Notes: generated by a model not told the origin, from the sequence alone. Positions 21,297-32,919 are shown, counted from the first letter of the stretch. The stretch: 64,000 nt of DNA from Perca fluviatilis (GCF_010015445.1 NC_053133.1:1240001-1304000); one strand, 5' to 3'. Numbers and translations are program-made.

Positions 21297-22600
21297 GTGT
21301 TTGTGGAGGACCTCACCCGGTACTATGTAAGTTATATAACTATGTGTTGAATTCAGGGACCTCCAAAGTCATGGTCTGAGGCATCATCACAGTCTGCATA
21401 AGGAAGGAAAAGATCCACTGCAGTGTTCTAGTTATCGTCTTATAGCCTCCTGTGTGTGGATTATAAAATATTAACATCTATTTTAGCAACTAGAGTACAA
21501 AAATACATTGGGAAATTAGTAAAACCAGATCAGACGGGGTTCATTTCAGGTCGCAAAGGGACAAATAATATAAGGAGAGCATTAAACCTGCAGTCGCCAT
21601 GGCAAAGGGCACTCAAACGTCAATCACTTAGATGCTGAGAAGGATTTGAACGTAGATTGGCAATTTTAGAACAAACTTTAATCGAGATGGCAGTGAAAAA
21701 TTACTTGGTGGCTGTTGTACAAGAACCCAAATCAAAAATTAGAGTTACGGGCATTGCTCTGACTTTTTGATATAGAGAGAGGGTAAGACAGGGTACCTCT
21801 CTCAATTCTCTGCCTCAGTATCGAGCCTCTAGCGGAGGCAATACGACAGGATGCCAGATTGAGGGTGTGGAGGATGGTGGGGGAGTTCATAAAATTTCCT
21901 TTTCGCTGATGATATCTTGCTCTTTATAAAACATCCCCTTACTTCAATACCTCGACTAATGCAGCGCCCTAAATGATTATGGAGACATTTCCGGTTACAA
22001 AATTAATCAAAATAAATCCGAGGCAATGATACATCAGGAACATGGCCTATACAACTAAACGAGATGGTGTATTCACTGGTCTAAACAATTTAGATACTTG
22101 GGGATTATTATCACACCTGAAACTACAAGACTTTTGAGCAAACTATAATAAGCTAATCAACCAAATAAGACGATCTAGTCGTTGGGAGGTTCTTTTTCTG
22201 TTTGGTGGGTTGAGACCGTAATGACCTGCTCCACCCTACCTACCAGTCTTGCCATAAGAGTTCAATCACTTTTAATATGTTAAACAAATTATTTCAATTT
22301 ATATGGCAACACAAAACCAGAATTAAACTTAAAAACTCCATCTGGCTAAAAATAAAGGGGGTGGCTGCAATATAAATTGTATTATTGAGCTCAACAGCAG
22401 CAATGTATTGATCAGTGGAGATGGGAAGCAAAGTGCCAGATAGAGCAGGGAAATTAAGGGTGCACAACTGCTGCCATTTATGGATCTAAACATGTCAATA
22501 AAAGAAGCTTGAAAATGAATGGATAAAACACACAATAAAGGTATGGGTGGAAGTAAAGAGATTAAATGTAGAACACTTCTCGAGCTATGCCCATAGTGGT
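21297..22600 (+). pseudogene. L1 reverse transcriptase domain, heavily broken
   Basis: Short frames preserve successive RT motifs: YKILTSILATRVQKYI and DQTGFISGRKGTNNIRRALN (21456-21600, motif 2), then in other frames the catalytic FADDILLF (about 21902-21926). Downstream are WLKI and other L1 C-terminal traces. There are many frameshifts, and the domain is certainly inactive. Confidence 0.85.
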
Positions 22601-23503
22601 AATGTAACTTTCCACCTCAATGTGTGACCATGGTAGGAGATGGAGTAAGGCCTTACTCTTTAACACCAAATCTCACACAACAAACAAACCATTTTATTAT
22701 TCAAATACATACATTACAAATCATAAGAAAAGAGAATTGGCAAAATCCCAAATAGCATAGACATATTTTATTACAATTCAGAAAACGCCTCCTGTTGGTA
22801 AACATGTCTCTCTTTATAAAATATTGTTAACAGCCGGGTTGGAAACACTTACAATAAAAAAAGTGGGAAATGGAAGTAATATAGTAATAGAGGATGTGTT
22901 ATGGATAAACTCTGTTATAGGTGCCATAAGGGAATTAATAGTCAACAGTGGAAGGAATTTGACTGGAAAATTAAAATACGCATTTTCATACCCTCTGCTT
23001 ATTTCAAATTTTGTAAAAGATCCCTCCGGCTTTATGCTGGAGGCATGTGGTATAATAGGTGACCATACATTTTTGGGCTGTCCAGTAACCTGCATATTGG
23101 AAAGTATTAAAGAAGAGATGGAGATATTGTAAAAGAGAAGTTCCCCAAATGCTTGTTTTTCTTGCTGGGTGTTATACAGGTGATGTTTTCGTGATGCCAA
23201 AGATACATTACTATACTACTAATTGCCAAAAAAAACTGCTAATGAAGTCTGTGAAACCGCCAACTGTAACTGAATACAGCTAAAACAATTTATATGGGAA
23301 AAATGACTGATACAATGAAACGACCTTTAATCAGAGATGGCAATGGTTAAGGAATATTTAAACCATAAAGAAGGTATTTATATGTGTTATAATATTAGAA
23401 AAGTGACAGTATATACAAATATAATTGTAACATACTTTATCTTCCTCGATAATTTTGCTGAAATATGTAAATAAAAAGTTCTAAAAAAAAAAAAAAAAAA
23501 AAT
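22600..23503 (+). pseudogene. L1 ORF2 C-terminal region and 3' UTR
   Basis: Fragmentary frames (for example 22824-23132, with the broken CILESIKEEME) correspond to the C-terminal region downstream of RT. The last ~300 bp are A-rich without frames and end in the poly(A). The minus frame at 22814-23200 is a shadow. Confidence 0.6.
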
Positions 23504-23515
23504 TTACTCAAGGAA

Positions 23516-23760
23516 TTTTGTATAGTATTAAGTATGCACATTTGATGACCAAACAAATTTTCCTAGCTAGCTACTAAACACAAACTTTATCATATCTCTG
23601 CCAAATTAAATGTTATCAGCAAAGGACTTGACATCCAAGTTCAACATCCCACTACGATGCTCTATACCAAATCTGGCATATATCAGCCTATAGGGGGCGC
23701 TATAAGCAACGTTTATTTGTTTTGGCCAATAACTCAATGCATTTCAATGGGAAATTTTTA
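23516..23760 (+). repeat. GGCGCTAT-type repeat, middle part
   Basis: Resumes right after the L1 target duplication and includes CCTATAGGGGGCGCTATAAG at about 23690. It is cut at about 23760 by the next hAT. Confidence 0.6.
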
Positions 23761-24943
23761 GGGATGCACTGAATATTCGGCCACCAAAAATGTTTGCCCG
23801 AAAATGGCCCAAAAGGGCATTTTCGGTTTCGCTTTTATCACCGAAACAATACGGCCGAAATGTTGTGATGACGCTGTGGTGTATTTTGTAGCGATGCTGC
23901 ATTGCTGTGTGGAGAGGAATCTGCCGACACTGTTTCTTGATTATAAAGGTTTATTTACATCAAAGAAATCAGCATCATGTACAAGCCCTGCAGAGCTTGG
24001 ACAGCTACCCAGATTCTCAAAAGTCACTCTGCCTTTTCTTTGTTTGAACATGGTATATCTATTCTTCATAACTTAGGGTGGGATAATAACTGACCAATGG
24101 CTACAAGCCAACTGGTCTTATCTCAACATCCTGGGGGCCCATTGATAATGCTTTTTCCAGATGTGTCTTCTGAAAGTAGGCTAAAGTTCATCTGGGTTTC
24201 TTTGTTACCCAAAGCTTAAATACAAATCATATAGAATATGCAGATACAATAAGATGGCCATATACCTCAACGCAAACAGAAACCGCGACCTGCACGTGTG
24301 TCAGTACCCGATCCGTTCTACCTGCAAAGCGTCTCCTCAGCAAAGAGGACCACGGAGTGAAAGCAATGAAAAGTGCTCTTAGAGTCTGTCAGCACATGTT
24401 TCACTGAGATCTATTCAGATCCTCTGCACTTCATCGCGACTGTACTTGATCCGCGTTATAAAGACCATTACTTGGATGCGGAAATAAAGCAGGGCGCACG
24501 AGAAATGATCCAGGCCGCCATGGATGCGGAGAACCCGCGTGGAGACGGAGACGGAGCAGCGCCCAGCGCAGGAGGAGATCAGAGCGCAGAAAAAAAGACT
24601 TGTCTCGCTGCACCAGATGAGGGGCATGCACCCTCGTTGTCTGATATGTTCAGTCAAATCCTGCAAGAAAGTGCCTCAAATAATAATAATAATAAAAATA
24701 ATAATAATAGGTAAGCTATTCTGTTCTTAGGCTACTATATACTGTATGTGACTATCAGATTGTAGCCATATTTCTGATAGATTTTTTTTAAATAAACTTT
24801 AATATTAATTTATACAATTGCAATGCCTTGATTTTAGTCAAGTTAGTACACAGTCATAGCCATAAATGCAATGGTACTAATAATTGGCTTAATTTCTTTC
24901 GGTTTTCGGTTTCGGCCAAGAATTTTCATTTCGGTGCATCCCT
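23761..24943 (+). mobile_element. hAT (ZBED1-like) deletion derivative
   Basis: Ends TAGGGATGCACTGAATATTC and ATTTCGGTGCATCCCTA are inverted repeats, with GGTTTCGGCCAAG-type subterminal motifs. Most of the transposase is absent; only a C-terminal part survives (next entry). Inserted in the GGCGCTAT repeat. A clear 8-bp target duplication was not found. Confidence 0.75.
24373..24714 (+). pseudogene. hAT transposase C-terminal fragment (ZBED1-like)
   Basis: Reads DPLHFIATVLDPRYKDHYL, REMIQAAMDAENPRGD, then SLSDMFSQILQES. The DPRYK motif is the conserved block just before the C-terminal dimerisation domain of ZBED1-type hAT transposases. The dimerisation domain itself is missing; the frame runs into an (AAT)n run at 24676-24711. 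Upstream N-terminal domains are deleted. Confidence 0.8.
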
Positions 24944-25035
24944 AATATCTCTGCCACAGTAAATGCAATCCACACGAAGCTCTGAGGCTCTGTACCAAAT
25001 TTGGCGAAGATCGGCCATCAGGGGGCGCTATAAGT
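24944..25035 (+). repeat. GGCGCTAT-type repeat, last part
   Basis: Includes CCAAATTTGGCGAAGATCGG and CAGGGGGCGCTATAAG; it continues the repeat interrupted by the hAT. Confidence 0.6.
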
Positions 25036-25037
25036 AA

Positions 25038-25154
25038 GGGATAATGTAGAGCGAGGCGGTTGTTATAGCGAATACAACCCCGACAGGGTGATCAGGTCTT
25101 GTATCAGCCTGAAGGGGTTGTATTCGCTATAACAACCGCCTGCCACATTATCCC
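25038..25154. repeat. Long palindrome (27-bp perfect arms)
   Basis: GGCGGTTGTTATAGCGAATA at 25055 is mirrored exactly by TATTCGCTATAACAACCGCC ending at 25140, around a 32-bp loop. Outer pieces GGGATAATGT / ACATTATCCC extend the symmetry. Probably one end of a foldback-type element; AAGCCATGTAATAATCAACG at 26026 is in inverted relation to TTATTACATGGCTA at 25157. Confidence 0.75.
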
Positions 25155-26826
25155 ACTTATTACATGGCTACTTTTTACCAAATAAATCAATAATTTGACT
25201 AATAACTTGACAAAATATTGATTTAAATGGGAATTTATTGATTTAAATACGATTGTATTGCTTCCACTAGAGAAAATAGTCCGTTCCGTCTCTACGGTTG
25301 GAATCTCCCCGTCCATAGCAACGTAAAAACTCTGTAGCTTTTTCATTGACATATAGCTTTTAATGCAATCCTTCGCTTATTACTCAACACCAGCTGCCGT
25401 ATATTTTATGGGGTGTTGCCGTGGTGGACAAATGACCCAGATGCTGTTTTAATCACTGCAGGAATTGACACACAACATTAGCTGAAGCGTTGTAGTGAGC
25501 TAGCGGGCTATCGGCTGCTCTAATCTACAGTAAACTGAACATTTCTGTTGACGGTGAAGTGATACACGGTGAATGGCTTCTTTGGGAATATTTATGTGGA
25601 CGTTTATGTCCTCATTCATCTTGTTTCCTTTTTGCAGAGCCGCTGCATGTTGACACACCTGTAAGTTAACGTTAAACAAGTTGCAATGTAAGCTAACTAA
25701 TTAGCGTTGTTGTCCCTACAGCTGTTACTGCGTAGCTAGCGATCATAGACGGTATAGAAAGATACTAGCGATAGACGCTCATCAGATCTGCTGTCATTGC
25801 TTGAATTTGAGGACAGAAGTTGCTCCACGTTTCCCCACTTTTTGCCACAGCTGATAGGCTAAATTATCCGGACTTCTTTCAGCGGATTGATTGATAGCTG
25901 TCCTCCAGAGTGAAGAGAACTGCATCCATGGCAACGCTCTGCTTTTGCATGGCAACGGTGTGTTATCCTTAGCAGCGGTCTGTTATCAAGAAAATAACAG
26001 ACCGCATTCTACATTAGAATTCAAGCAAGCCATGTAATAATCAACGTATAAGTGTTTTGGCCCTGTTAATCAATGTTAATGGAATATTTGCAATGGGAAT
26101 GTATCACAGACCTTGCAGCTCACACTGCTCAATATTTACTGATGTTTACCTCCTACCGTTACGTTTTGGTTTTTGCTTTCGCGTGTTCCCCTCGTGTTCT
26201 ACAATAAAAAAACTTCTTAACCCACCTGACAAAGTTTCTACAACCTTCAGAGTGGACAAATGTAACTCTTTTCTCCCACTTTTTCAATCCAAAATAAACA
26301 CCATTCATAGTTGCTGATACCGTGCAATTAAACATTGCAGTTGGTGCTAAGTGGAGCGTCTGTCATAGTGTGATTGGTTATGTTGGTGTCATTGATTCTT
26401 AATTTCACACGAAGCTGCTCGGATTTACGTGCCAGTTAATCTTTTCATCTCCAATCCTATCTGTATTTGTGAGAAGTGGCGCTGTCCTGAGTTGAAAGCT
26501 TACTTTACGGCTAAATTATTTGTCTGCATCTTCCCCTTGCCCTGCAATACTGAGTTGAGAGGGCTCGGGGTAAGAACGTTCCTCTAAGAAATGAGACACC
26601 ACTCAATTACCATTTGCGTCATCTTCCCTTGCCGCTAGCTGGCTGCTACGTCAACAGAGGCGACAAGCGTTGACATAAACAAACGGATTCCGTCGTCTCA
26701 GGTTGTGAGGTAGATTGCCTGGGCTCTCTTTATCTTTACACGCTTGTGTGCCATCCGTTGAAGACATCGGAGAAGAAGATTGTTTCTCAGATGCACACGA
26801 CTTCTTACAGATCAAGTCATGGTAGG
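25155..26826. other. No recognisable gene; possible body of a foldback element to ~26050
   Basis: Includes a perfect palindrome GTCTGTTAT...ATAACAGAC at 25978-26004. Reading frames are short and unrecognised. 26400-26820 is mixed sequence with no repeat I know. Confidence 0.4.
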
Positions 26827-26830
26827 TATG

Positions 26831-27854
26831 TGTAATAAACGGGGGGGTTTGTTAGGGCAAACGTTTTAAGCTTAAAATATCCAATATATAAAAAAACTGA
26901 TAAAATATAAATATAGGGGTACAAAGGGCCGACAACACCACCTAGGTTTTGTTGAGGCCTAGGACCTCTTTCAAACTACAACAAGTAAAAGACTAAAAAC
27001 AGGTTCTTTGTTCCAGGGGAGAGCAGTAAAAACGGTGTATTTTAAAACAATGAATAAAACAAGAAGTTTAAGAAACCAATTTATTTTAACAAGAATAAAA
27101 CAATAAAATGTACAAAAAAAAGGAATTAAAAAAACTAAAACCAACTAATTAAAAATCGACTAAAACAGTCGAAACAGAATGGGAGTCTTGACTTTTCAAA
27201 GTCCACAAAGTCCACAGGGTTCTGCTGACAACCAGTTTCCTCTCCTTATGCGGCCCTCCTCGGGTATAACCTGCAACAGAAAACACTCCACCCAGTAACA
27301 CGTCCTCAGCAACTGTTATCACTTCTTCACTTTTATCCCCACCTAACACCGGTCACAAAACGGGACTTACGCGGAAGGGAGAGTTCCACACTCTCCCACT
27401 TTCTCCGCTAGCGGTCGGTGTTTGGGTTCCTTCCCTGTAGCTTCAGGCCGCTCTAAGGTGGTTTCCCTTTGTGTCTTTGTCTGATTTCCCATCTGCTTCG
27501 CCGCTCGTTCCGAGTGTTCTGTCGTATCTCCACATCTTCCTGGATGTCTCTCAGGCCTTCCTCATGTTCACCAAGGCCTCTGCTTGTCCCATGTGCCTCT
27601 CCTCTTTTTTTTTTTTCTAAGGTCCTGCCCTTTTATATTAGGGCCAATAAACCCCCTCTTACCCCCAGGTGAAAGTCATTTGCCTGATTAGGCCTGCTAA
27701 AAATGTTCAGTGGCGGAAGTGACCGACATTGCAAACACTCACATTTCAAAATAAAAGTATGCAATAAAAAGATAAAAATCACAGCAAACAATAAAAACAC
27801 AGCAATCCAATAAAAGCATGCTCAAATAAAAACGTCCACTTCCGCCCCGTGACA
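26831..27854 (-). mobile_element. Solo LTR, 1024 bp, 4-bp TSD
   Basis: Duplicated TATG at 26827-26830 and 27855-27858 flanks a unit that reads, on the minus strand, TGTCACGGGGCGGAAGTGG ... CGTTTATTACA (TG...CA ends). Minus-strand signals are in LTR order: TAATATAAAAGG as TATA box (27631-27640) and AATAAA (27080-27085) as poly(A) signal. No internal retrotransposon sequence remains, so it is a solo LTR left by recombination. Family not assigned; a 4-bp duplication is compatible with Ty3/gypsy or ERV. Confidence 0.8.
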
Positions 27855-28159
27855 TATGTTTCATTGTATTTAACGGCAGCAACAAACCAAAACATTAGCA
27901 GCCGGCTCAGCTGGTCATGTAGCCTACTATTCGTATGTTGTTGTAGCTACGATCTGAGGTAAACACATTAATTTTTATCCATGTATGCGTTAATTGTGTG
28001 ATGTAGTTTAAGTATTTATACAATTGCTAAATCGTACCCAATCGTTATCTACACAATATTGACTTTGCTTCATAGCTGAGGCTACAAGTGTAGTTATGTG
28101 CGGTTTACTGGGCGGTTTAACCTTTTTGACTCGGCCTATTAAAGGTTTGAACATGTTTT

Positions 28160-28420
28160 TTTTTGTTCCTCCAGGCGGATCGTCCACCTATGTACTGCAG
28201 GGTGGATGCGAATGTGTCCATCTTGCGCTTATGGTTTGACGAGGAGGCTGAAATAAAGCACCCTATATGCCTGCTCACACTATACAAAGAGCCAGTATGT
28301 GGACGAGTGTGGCAGCGCTTCAGTCACCGCCATTCAAAGGCACACAGCATAATTGAGCGGGACTTTGGTGTAATGAAAACAAGGTGGAGGTCAACTCTCT
28401 TCCGAAAGAATTTTATTAAT
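28160..28420 (+). pseudogene. Harbinger-type nuclease, last exon fragment
   Basis: A polypyrimidine tract and TTCCTCCAG (28166-28174) act as an acceptor-like start. The frame reads CLLTLYKEPVCGRVWQRFS, RHSKAHSIIERDFGVMKTRW, RSTLFRK. The IERDFGVMK block matches the region with the catalytic Glu in Harbinger-type DDE nucleases. Upstream exons were not found. It converges on a Myb/SANT-like gene at 29990-30825. Confidence 0.7.
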
Positions 28421-28625
28421 TATTTTAATATTGTTCTTCTGCTATTTGCCCCACTTTCTAAACCGTTGGCATTCATTTGTTTGTATTGTTGTATAAATGT
28501 TACTGTTACATATTTTGTTATTGCATTTTTTTTAAACAATAGCCTGAGAACTAAGAAAGGAGGAATCTTAAGTTTCTAATGATGAGTAGGCTTGTGTTCT
28601 TACTTTGGTATTATTTTTTGTTCCA

Positions 28626-28652
28626 GGAGTGGGGTGGGGTGGGGTGGGGTGG
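28626..28652. repeat. (GGGGT)n run
   Basis: Five GGGGT units, a candidate G-quadruplex on the plus strand. Confidence 0.9.
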
Positions 28653-28679
28653 GATTTCTACAATTGTTTGCAATAAATG

Positions 28680-29790
28680 CAGTGGCGGCTGCTGGTCTTT
28701 CAAAGAGGGGAAGCTAATTTTTAGGCCTACATTATAAAAATTGTCCATTTATTTATAATAATAATATATAATAATAATAATAATATTATTATAATAATTC
28801 ATAATATCTGTGAGAAGGTTTCATCAAGAGGCATGGCCAGCAGTACATTTTCTTAGTCACAGCACTTCCTGTCAGCCAGTTAACTTTGTCATACCAGGAG
28901 AGCTGAACAGACCTGGTACTTTGCCCTGTCTTTTGCATTAAATTGATCTTAAGTGTTGATCTAACCCTGCTGTTTAATTCTAAGTTTCTCCTCGTAAGGA
29001 AGACTTTCAAACGGCTTTCCCAAAATCAGGTCAACAATATTAGCATTGTCTGCCATCGTGTGCAGTTTGCTAGCTGGCTAGTCCAACCCTACAACACTAG
29101 CCTGGCCTACTGTATGAATGAATGAATGAACAAACGATCTAACAAAACGATATTAAACTCGAAGGAGGAAATGTGGGAATTAGGTGAAACTTAAACAAGG
29201 AATGTGGCGTATAATTGTATGAAATGTATGATGAAAATTGGCTAGCAATTTCGCCAAGCAAATACCAAGGAATAGGTTGCAGCAGTTCGTCTTTCAACAA
29301 CACTTGCAAAATCGGCGATGGGACTGCACTCGTATAGCTTCGGCGACTTTTTATAGTACAAAATCGCTGTCAATCTAAAGGAGATGCAGTCTTTCGACAG
29401 ACCCTTTAATCATCACGCAGAAGCCCGGAGTCAAGGCCAGCCCGCTCTTCCATTCATCCCCAGAGACGCTGAGCGTCCGTGGGCGGGACATAATCGCAGC
29501 ATTTATCCAATGACCATCTACTTTCAAAGCACTGAAAAAAACTGCTCAAAGCAGCCCCATTGAAGTCAACGGACGCCAGGCTTCAACAGGGAAATGCACT
29601 GAGACGCTACGGAATCTATGAGAAGGAAATTGAGTCAGCTGATTCTGAATGAACTCTTCTTCGAGATTAACCTATTCTAACGCATTTTTGTCAATAAAAT
29701 GTTAACACAATAGTACATATTTGACCATTAATTTTTTGACATTTTAGGGAAAGCTGAGCTTCCCTTGCAGTCTTAAAGAAATCGCCTCTG
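28680..29790 (-). mobile_element. hAT element (TTF/ZMYM-type), non-autonomous
   Basis: Ends CAGTGGCGGCTGCTGG and ATCGCCTCTG, with matching subterminal GAGGGGAAGCT / AGCTTCCCTT. The minus frame near 28790-29010 reads STRSVQLSWYDKVNWL then KMYCWPCLLM, the TTF-type zinc finger that starts ZMYM1-like hAT transposases; nothing follows it, so this is a deletion derivative. It splits an older Harbinger element. Confidence 0.75.
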
Positions 29791-29989
29791 ATATGGTGAC
29801 TGTGCTTCATATTACTGTAGAATTTATCCACATCTAGAAAAGCCTTTTTATAAGAACATGTATTGCTCAACAGCAGTAACAGTCAATATTACCACATACA
29901 TATGTAAATAGAACAATAATACATATTCAAATATAAATGATAGAAACTCTTAAAACATTAATATATTACTTTCATATGTAAACAGTTGT

Positions 29990-30825
29990 GCAGGTCATTT
30001 TTTTCATATCTTTCGATGTTTCAATCATTCGTTCCAAGAGGTCTAAAAACCTCTGTGACTTCGCCTCACTCTCTTAATGGCGTCTTTGCCTCCTCGGTCA
30101 GGTACTCCATAATAGGATTGGACCTCCTCCTAGATGTTGTGGCACTTGTTGCTGCTGGGGTACTGGCTGGCATTCTACTGGGTCCTGTGTCAGGGGTCCA
30201 GGATGCTGTGGTGGAGAGCTCTGAGGTGGAGGGCTCCGTGATATCCTAAAGTAACAAGGCAAATCATGTGTTACTTTTTAGAAATTTTCAGCGAATATCT
30301 CCTCATGAAATTTAAAGAGAATGTTTGTGAATCTGATGTCAGTGGAATTCATGAAAGTCCTGATTATATTGTAAATGTTACATTAGCCTCAATATGAGGA
30401 TTGTCATGGGATCCTCTGCTCCTGGTTGGAATGATGTAACCACCACAAGGGGGTCCATCGCAGGCCACCACACACAATAAACACAACCGGCTAGTTGATA
30501 AATGCATTATTTTAAACTGGACATCATATACCTTGTATTTTTGTTTTAAATTCTCGCATTTTTTGGAAGCCTGCTGTCCAGTCACCTTGCCCTCAAAGCC
30601 CATCGCTTTTACAAATTTCCTGCATCACAACCGACAGCACAAACATTCAGTATTTTAAGCACAACACAGAAATAAAAATTCAGAAAACAGACACAAGAAT
30701 ATGATTGAACAACGAATTACTCACTCCCATTGTTGTTTGGCCCTCGTTTTGGACTTCATGAAGTCTTTTTCATTATCTGTCCTTAAGCGGATGAGCAGCC
30801 GAGTCTACTCAGGTGTCCCTGAGGG
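29990..30825 (-). pseudogene. Myb/SANT-like DNA-binding protein, Harbinger second gene (decayed)
   Basis: Minus-strand exons in order: about 30822-30728, after acceptor CCCTCAG, with (TPE-stop)TRLLIRLRTDNEKDFMKSK then RAKQQWE and a GTGAG donor; about 30620-30541, MGFEGKVTGQQASKKCENL, KQKYK, then donor GTATAT; and about 30250-29990, DITEPSTSELSTTASW, a Ser/Thr-rich part, NPIMEYLTEEA and FLDLLERMIE-type residues in changing frames. This is the trihelix Myb domain plus C-terminal helix known from Harbinger partner proteins that carry the transposase to the nucleus and DNA ends. There is one in-frame TAG in the first exon. Confidence 0.7.
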
Positions 30826-30841
30826 AAAAGGAAAATATACG

Positions 30842-31223
30842 TTAAGGTGCAGTAGGTAAGACTTATAAAACTCACTTTCTGTCAAATTTGCTGAAACTGA
30901 TCCTATGTTCCAGTAGAACTACACGAAGCAGGTCATTTAAAAAACAATCCGGCTCCTCTGGCACCACCTACAGCCTGTAGTGTGATTTGCAAAAATCCAC
31001 CGCTCACTGTTCAGATGCACCAATCAGGGCCATGGGGTGTCTAACTGTGTGTCAATCACTGCTCATGCACACACATTCATTCTCCCTTGTGGGGGGAGGG
31101 GCTTAGGAGACCTTTTTGGGCTTTAGTGGAAAGGGGTGGGGTGGGGCGGAGAGGGACTGAGAAGTTGTCAATATTCAAATTTTTTGGGTAAGTCCTGGAT
31201 CTTTGCAATCCTACTACCTTTAA
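30842..31223. mobile_element. TTAA-flanked MITE
   Basis: TTAA at 30842-30845 and 31220-31223 flanks inverted ends GGTGCAGTAGGTAAG and CAATCCTACTACC (imperfect). It contains GTGGGGGGAGGGGC and GGGGTGGGGTGGGGCGG runs. No ORF. Confidence 0.6.
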
Positions 31224-31251
31224 GTTAAGGTACTTAAACTTTAAATTCCCT

Positions 31252-32919
31252 TTAAATGAGGAAGTCATGACAAGCAGAGTATCTGTTCATCAGGTTTTCT
31301 GTGATGGCAGCCTTGATTTCTCTCACAGTTGGACTGTCTTCCTCATTGGGTGCCATAGAGTTAAGGACTGTGGTTTGGAGGGGGAGGATCATTGATACTG
31401 AAGGTGTGGATTCAGTGCTCATCAGTGTTGTGGTGGTTTTTAGTGGTTTAAGAACCTCAAGTACCTCCTCTGCTATTTTCAGATCCTGGTCAGACAACGT
31501 GCTTATTTCTTTATTCTTCTTGAGGGCCTTTTCTGTCAGTGCAGAGTACATAGCTGCTTGCTGTTCGAGGTACCCCTCAAGCATATCATAACTGGAGTTC
31601 CAGCGGGTGGTGACATCATGAATAAGGGTGTGTTTTGGTATATTAAGCATTTCCTGTTTGCTCTCCAAAATATGTGCAGCTGTTGGGCTCGGTGAAAAAA
31701 AGACACAACCCTTCTGACTCTACCTAGCACTCTGGACACCTGGTTGAGACCTGTTGCTTTCTGTGATGCTAAATTAATTGTATGTGCAAAACATCCAATT
31801 TGAGGGCCCAGTCCAGCTTCACTGACTGCATTGACAATATTCCAAGCATTGTCTGTTGTGACAGGAATTGTAATTCCTGGCCTCTCCAACTTCCACTCCA
31901 ACACTGTCTCCTTAAGTCCCTCAGCCAAATTTGTGCTTGTGTGTTCATAAATTGGGCGGGTTTGCAAAACATGGCTTACCATGTTCCACAACAGCAGTTT
32001 TAGCCTGTTCATAAAGGGCGGGTATAACGTTTTGGCTGAAATGTGGACGACAAGGAATTTCCTACCTGGGCTCCGTCAACTTCATCATGTGCTTAAAACC
32101 AGTGTTCTCAACAACCGAGTATGGTCGTAGATCAGCTGCTATAAAAACAACAATTGCTTTCGTTATTGCGTTGGCCCGATCGGAATTACCAGCAAAGGTC
32201 TGTTTAAATGCCAACGGGAGCTGCGTTTGAATTACGGTCGTTTTTTCCTTGTAGTAGTGATGTTCACACTCGCATAATGCCTTTTCAAGTGCGTTAACAA
32301 GTTTGAAGTGTTGCCAGAAACATACCCGATCATTACTGAGCAATGTCGGCACACTGCTTTCGTCTTATCGACTAGTCTTTGTCCGTTGACAGATTTCACT
32401 GGGAAATCGAAGTGTTCCCAAACAGGAGACCTTAATGATACGGGTGGCTCTTCAAGCTCCGGCTTGTCCATACTGTCTATGGGCTTGTCTGCATTGGCCA
32501 TGACGCTAGCTAGCAAGAGGCTGGGCTAAAGCGTGCCGTATATGTTTTTGTACAGCGCGCGGTGTGTGATTTTTATTTTTTTCCCCAAACCACTTCAGCG
32601 GAAATCCTGCCCTGCAGTCGATTTCATTGGTTTAGGTTACAGTGATGGCGGGTAGGTTTAGAGATCAGTGTTTGGTTTAGGCAATCTGTACAGTGATTGA
32701 CATATTGACATGACCAATGAAAACTTTAGAATCAGCTGCAGGGCGTTGCGCTGAACGCAGAGACTTCCGCCACTTCATATGTTCGTGTGGACACACGAAA
32801 ATTGACCTATGTTCCGCACACAAAAGATTGCATTCGGTTATTCAGTGCACATGTGCACCATACCGAAAGCCCTGTACCGAAACGGTCCATTACGAATAAC
32901 CGTAACGTTACACCCCTAA
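31252..32919 (-). pseudogene. ZBED1-like hAT transposase, 3'-truncated
   Basis: Cut-and-paste transposase of the hAT superfamily. Terminal motif at 32919 (minus): TTAGGGGTGTAACG, its 5' end. Domains on the minus strand: BED zinc finger at 32516-32240 (VWEHFDFPVK, AVCRHCSVMIG, LLTHLKRHY), a helical region near 32150-32062 (FKHMMKLTEPR), RNase-H-like core at 31930-31700 (ITIPVTTDNAWNIVNAV, CFAHTINLASQ), and 31668-31252 (DVTTRWNSSYDMLEGYLEQ). Several frameshifts separate them. The coding region stops at HDFL, before the dimerisation domain, 29 bp from the TTAA MITE, so the left end is missing. A dominant-negative product cannot be excluded but is unlikely given the frameshifts. Confidence 0.85.

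Larger units (their letters stand above)
18276..23503 (+). mobile_element. L1-clade LINE, near full length, disabled
   Basis: Bounded by a 12-bp target duplication, TTACTCAAGGAA, at 18264-18275 and 23504-23515, with a ~20-nt poly(A) at 23483-23502. It is 5.2 kb long, carries ORF1 and ORF2 in the L1 order, and lies on the plus strand. It interrupts the GGCGCTAT repeat. The start (CTTCCGGTGACGTCATGG) has a CRE-like TGACGTCA, which may have served its internal promoter (inference). Confidence 0.9.

Noticed and set aside
22814..23200. 128-codon minus frame
   Set aside because: Shadow antisense to the L1 3' region.
24373..24714. Host ZBED gene
   Set aside because: Only a C-terminal fragment inside an element with inverted termini; no BED finger or dimerisation end.
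28160..28579. Complete 138-codon gene
   Set aside because: Only the first ~85 codons carry the nuclease signature; the rest is hydrophobic AT-rich read-through.
31301..31591. 96-codon plus frame
   Set aside because: Antisense shadow of the ZBED1-like hAT coding region.
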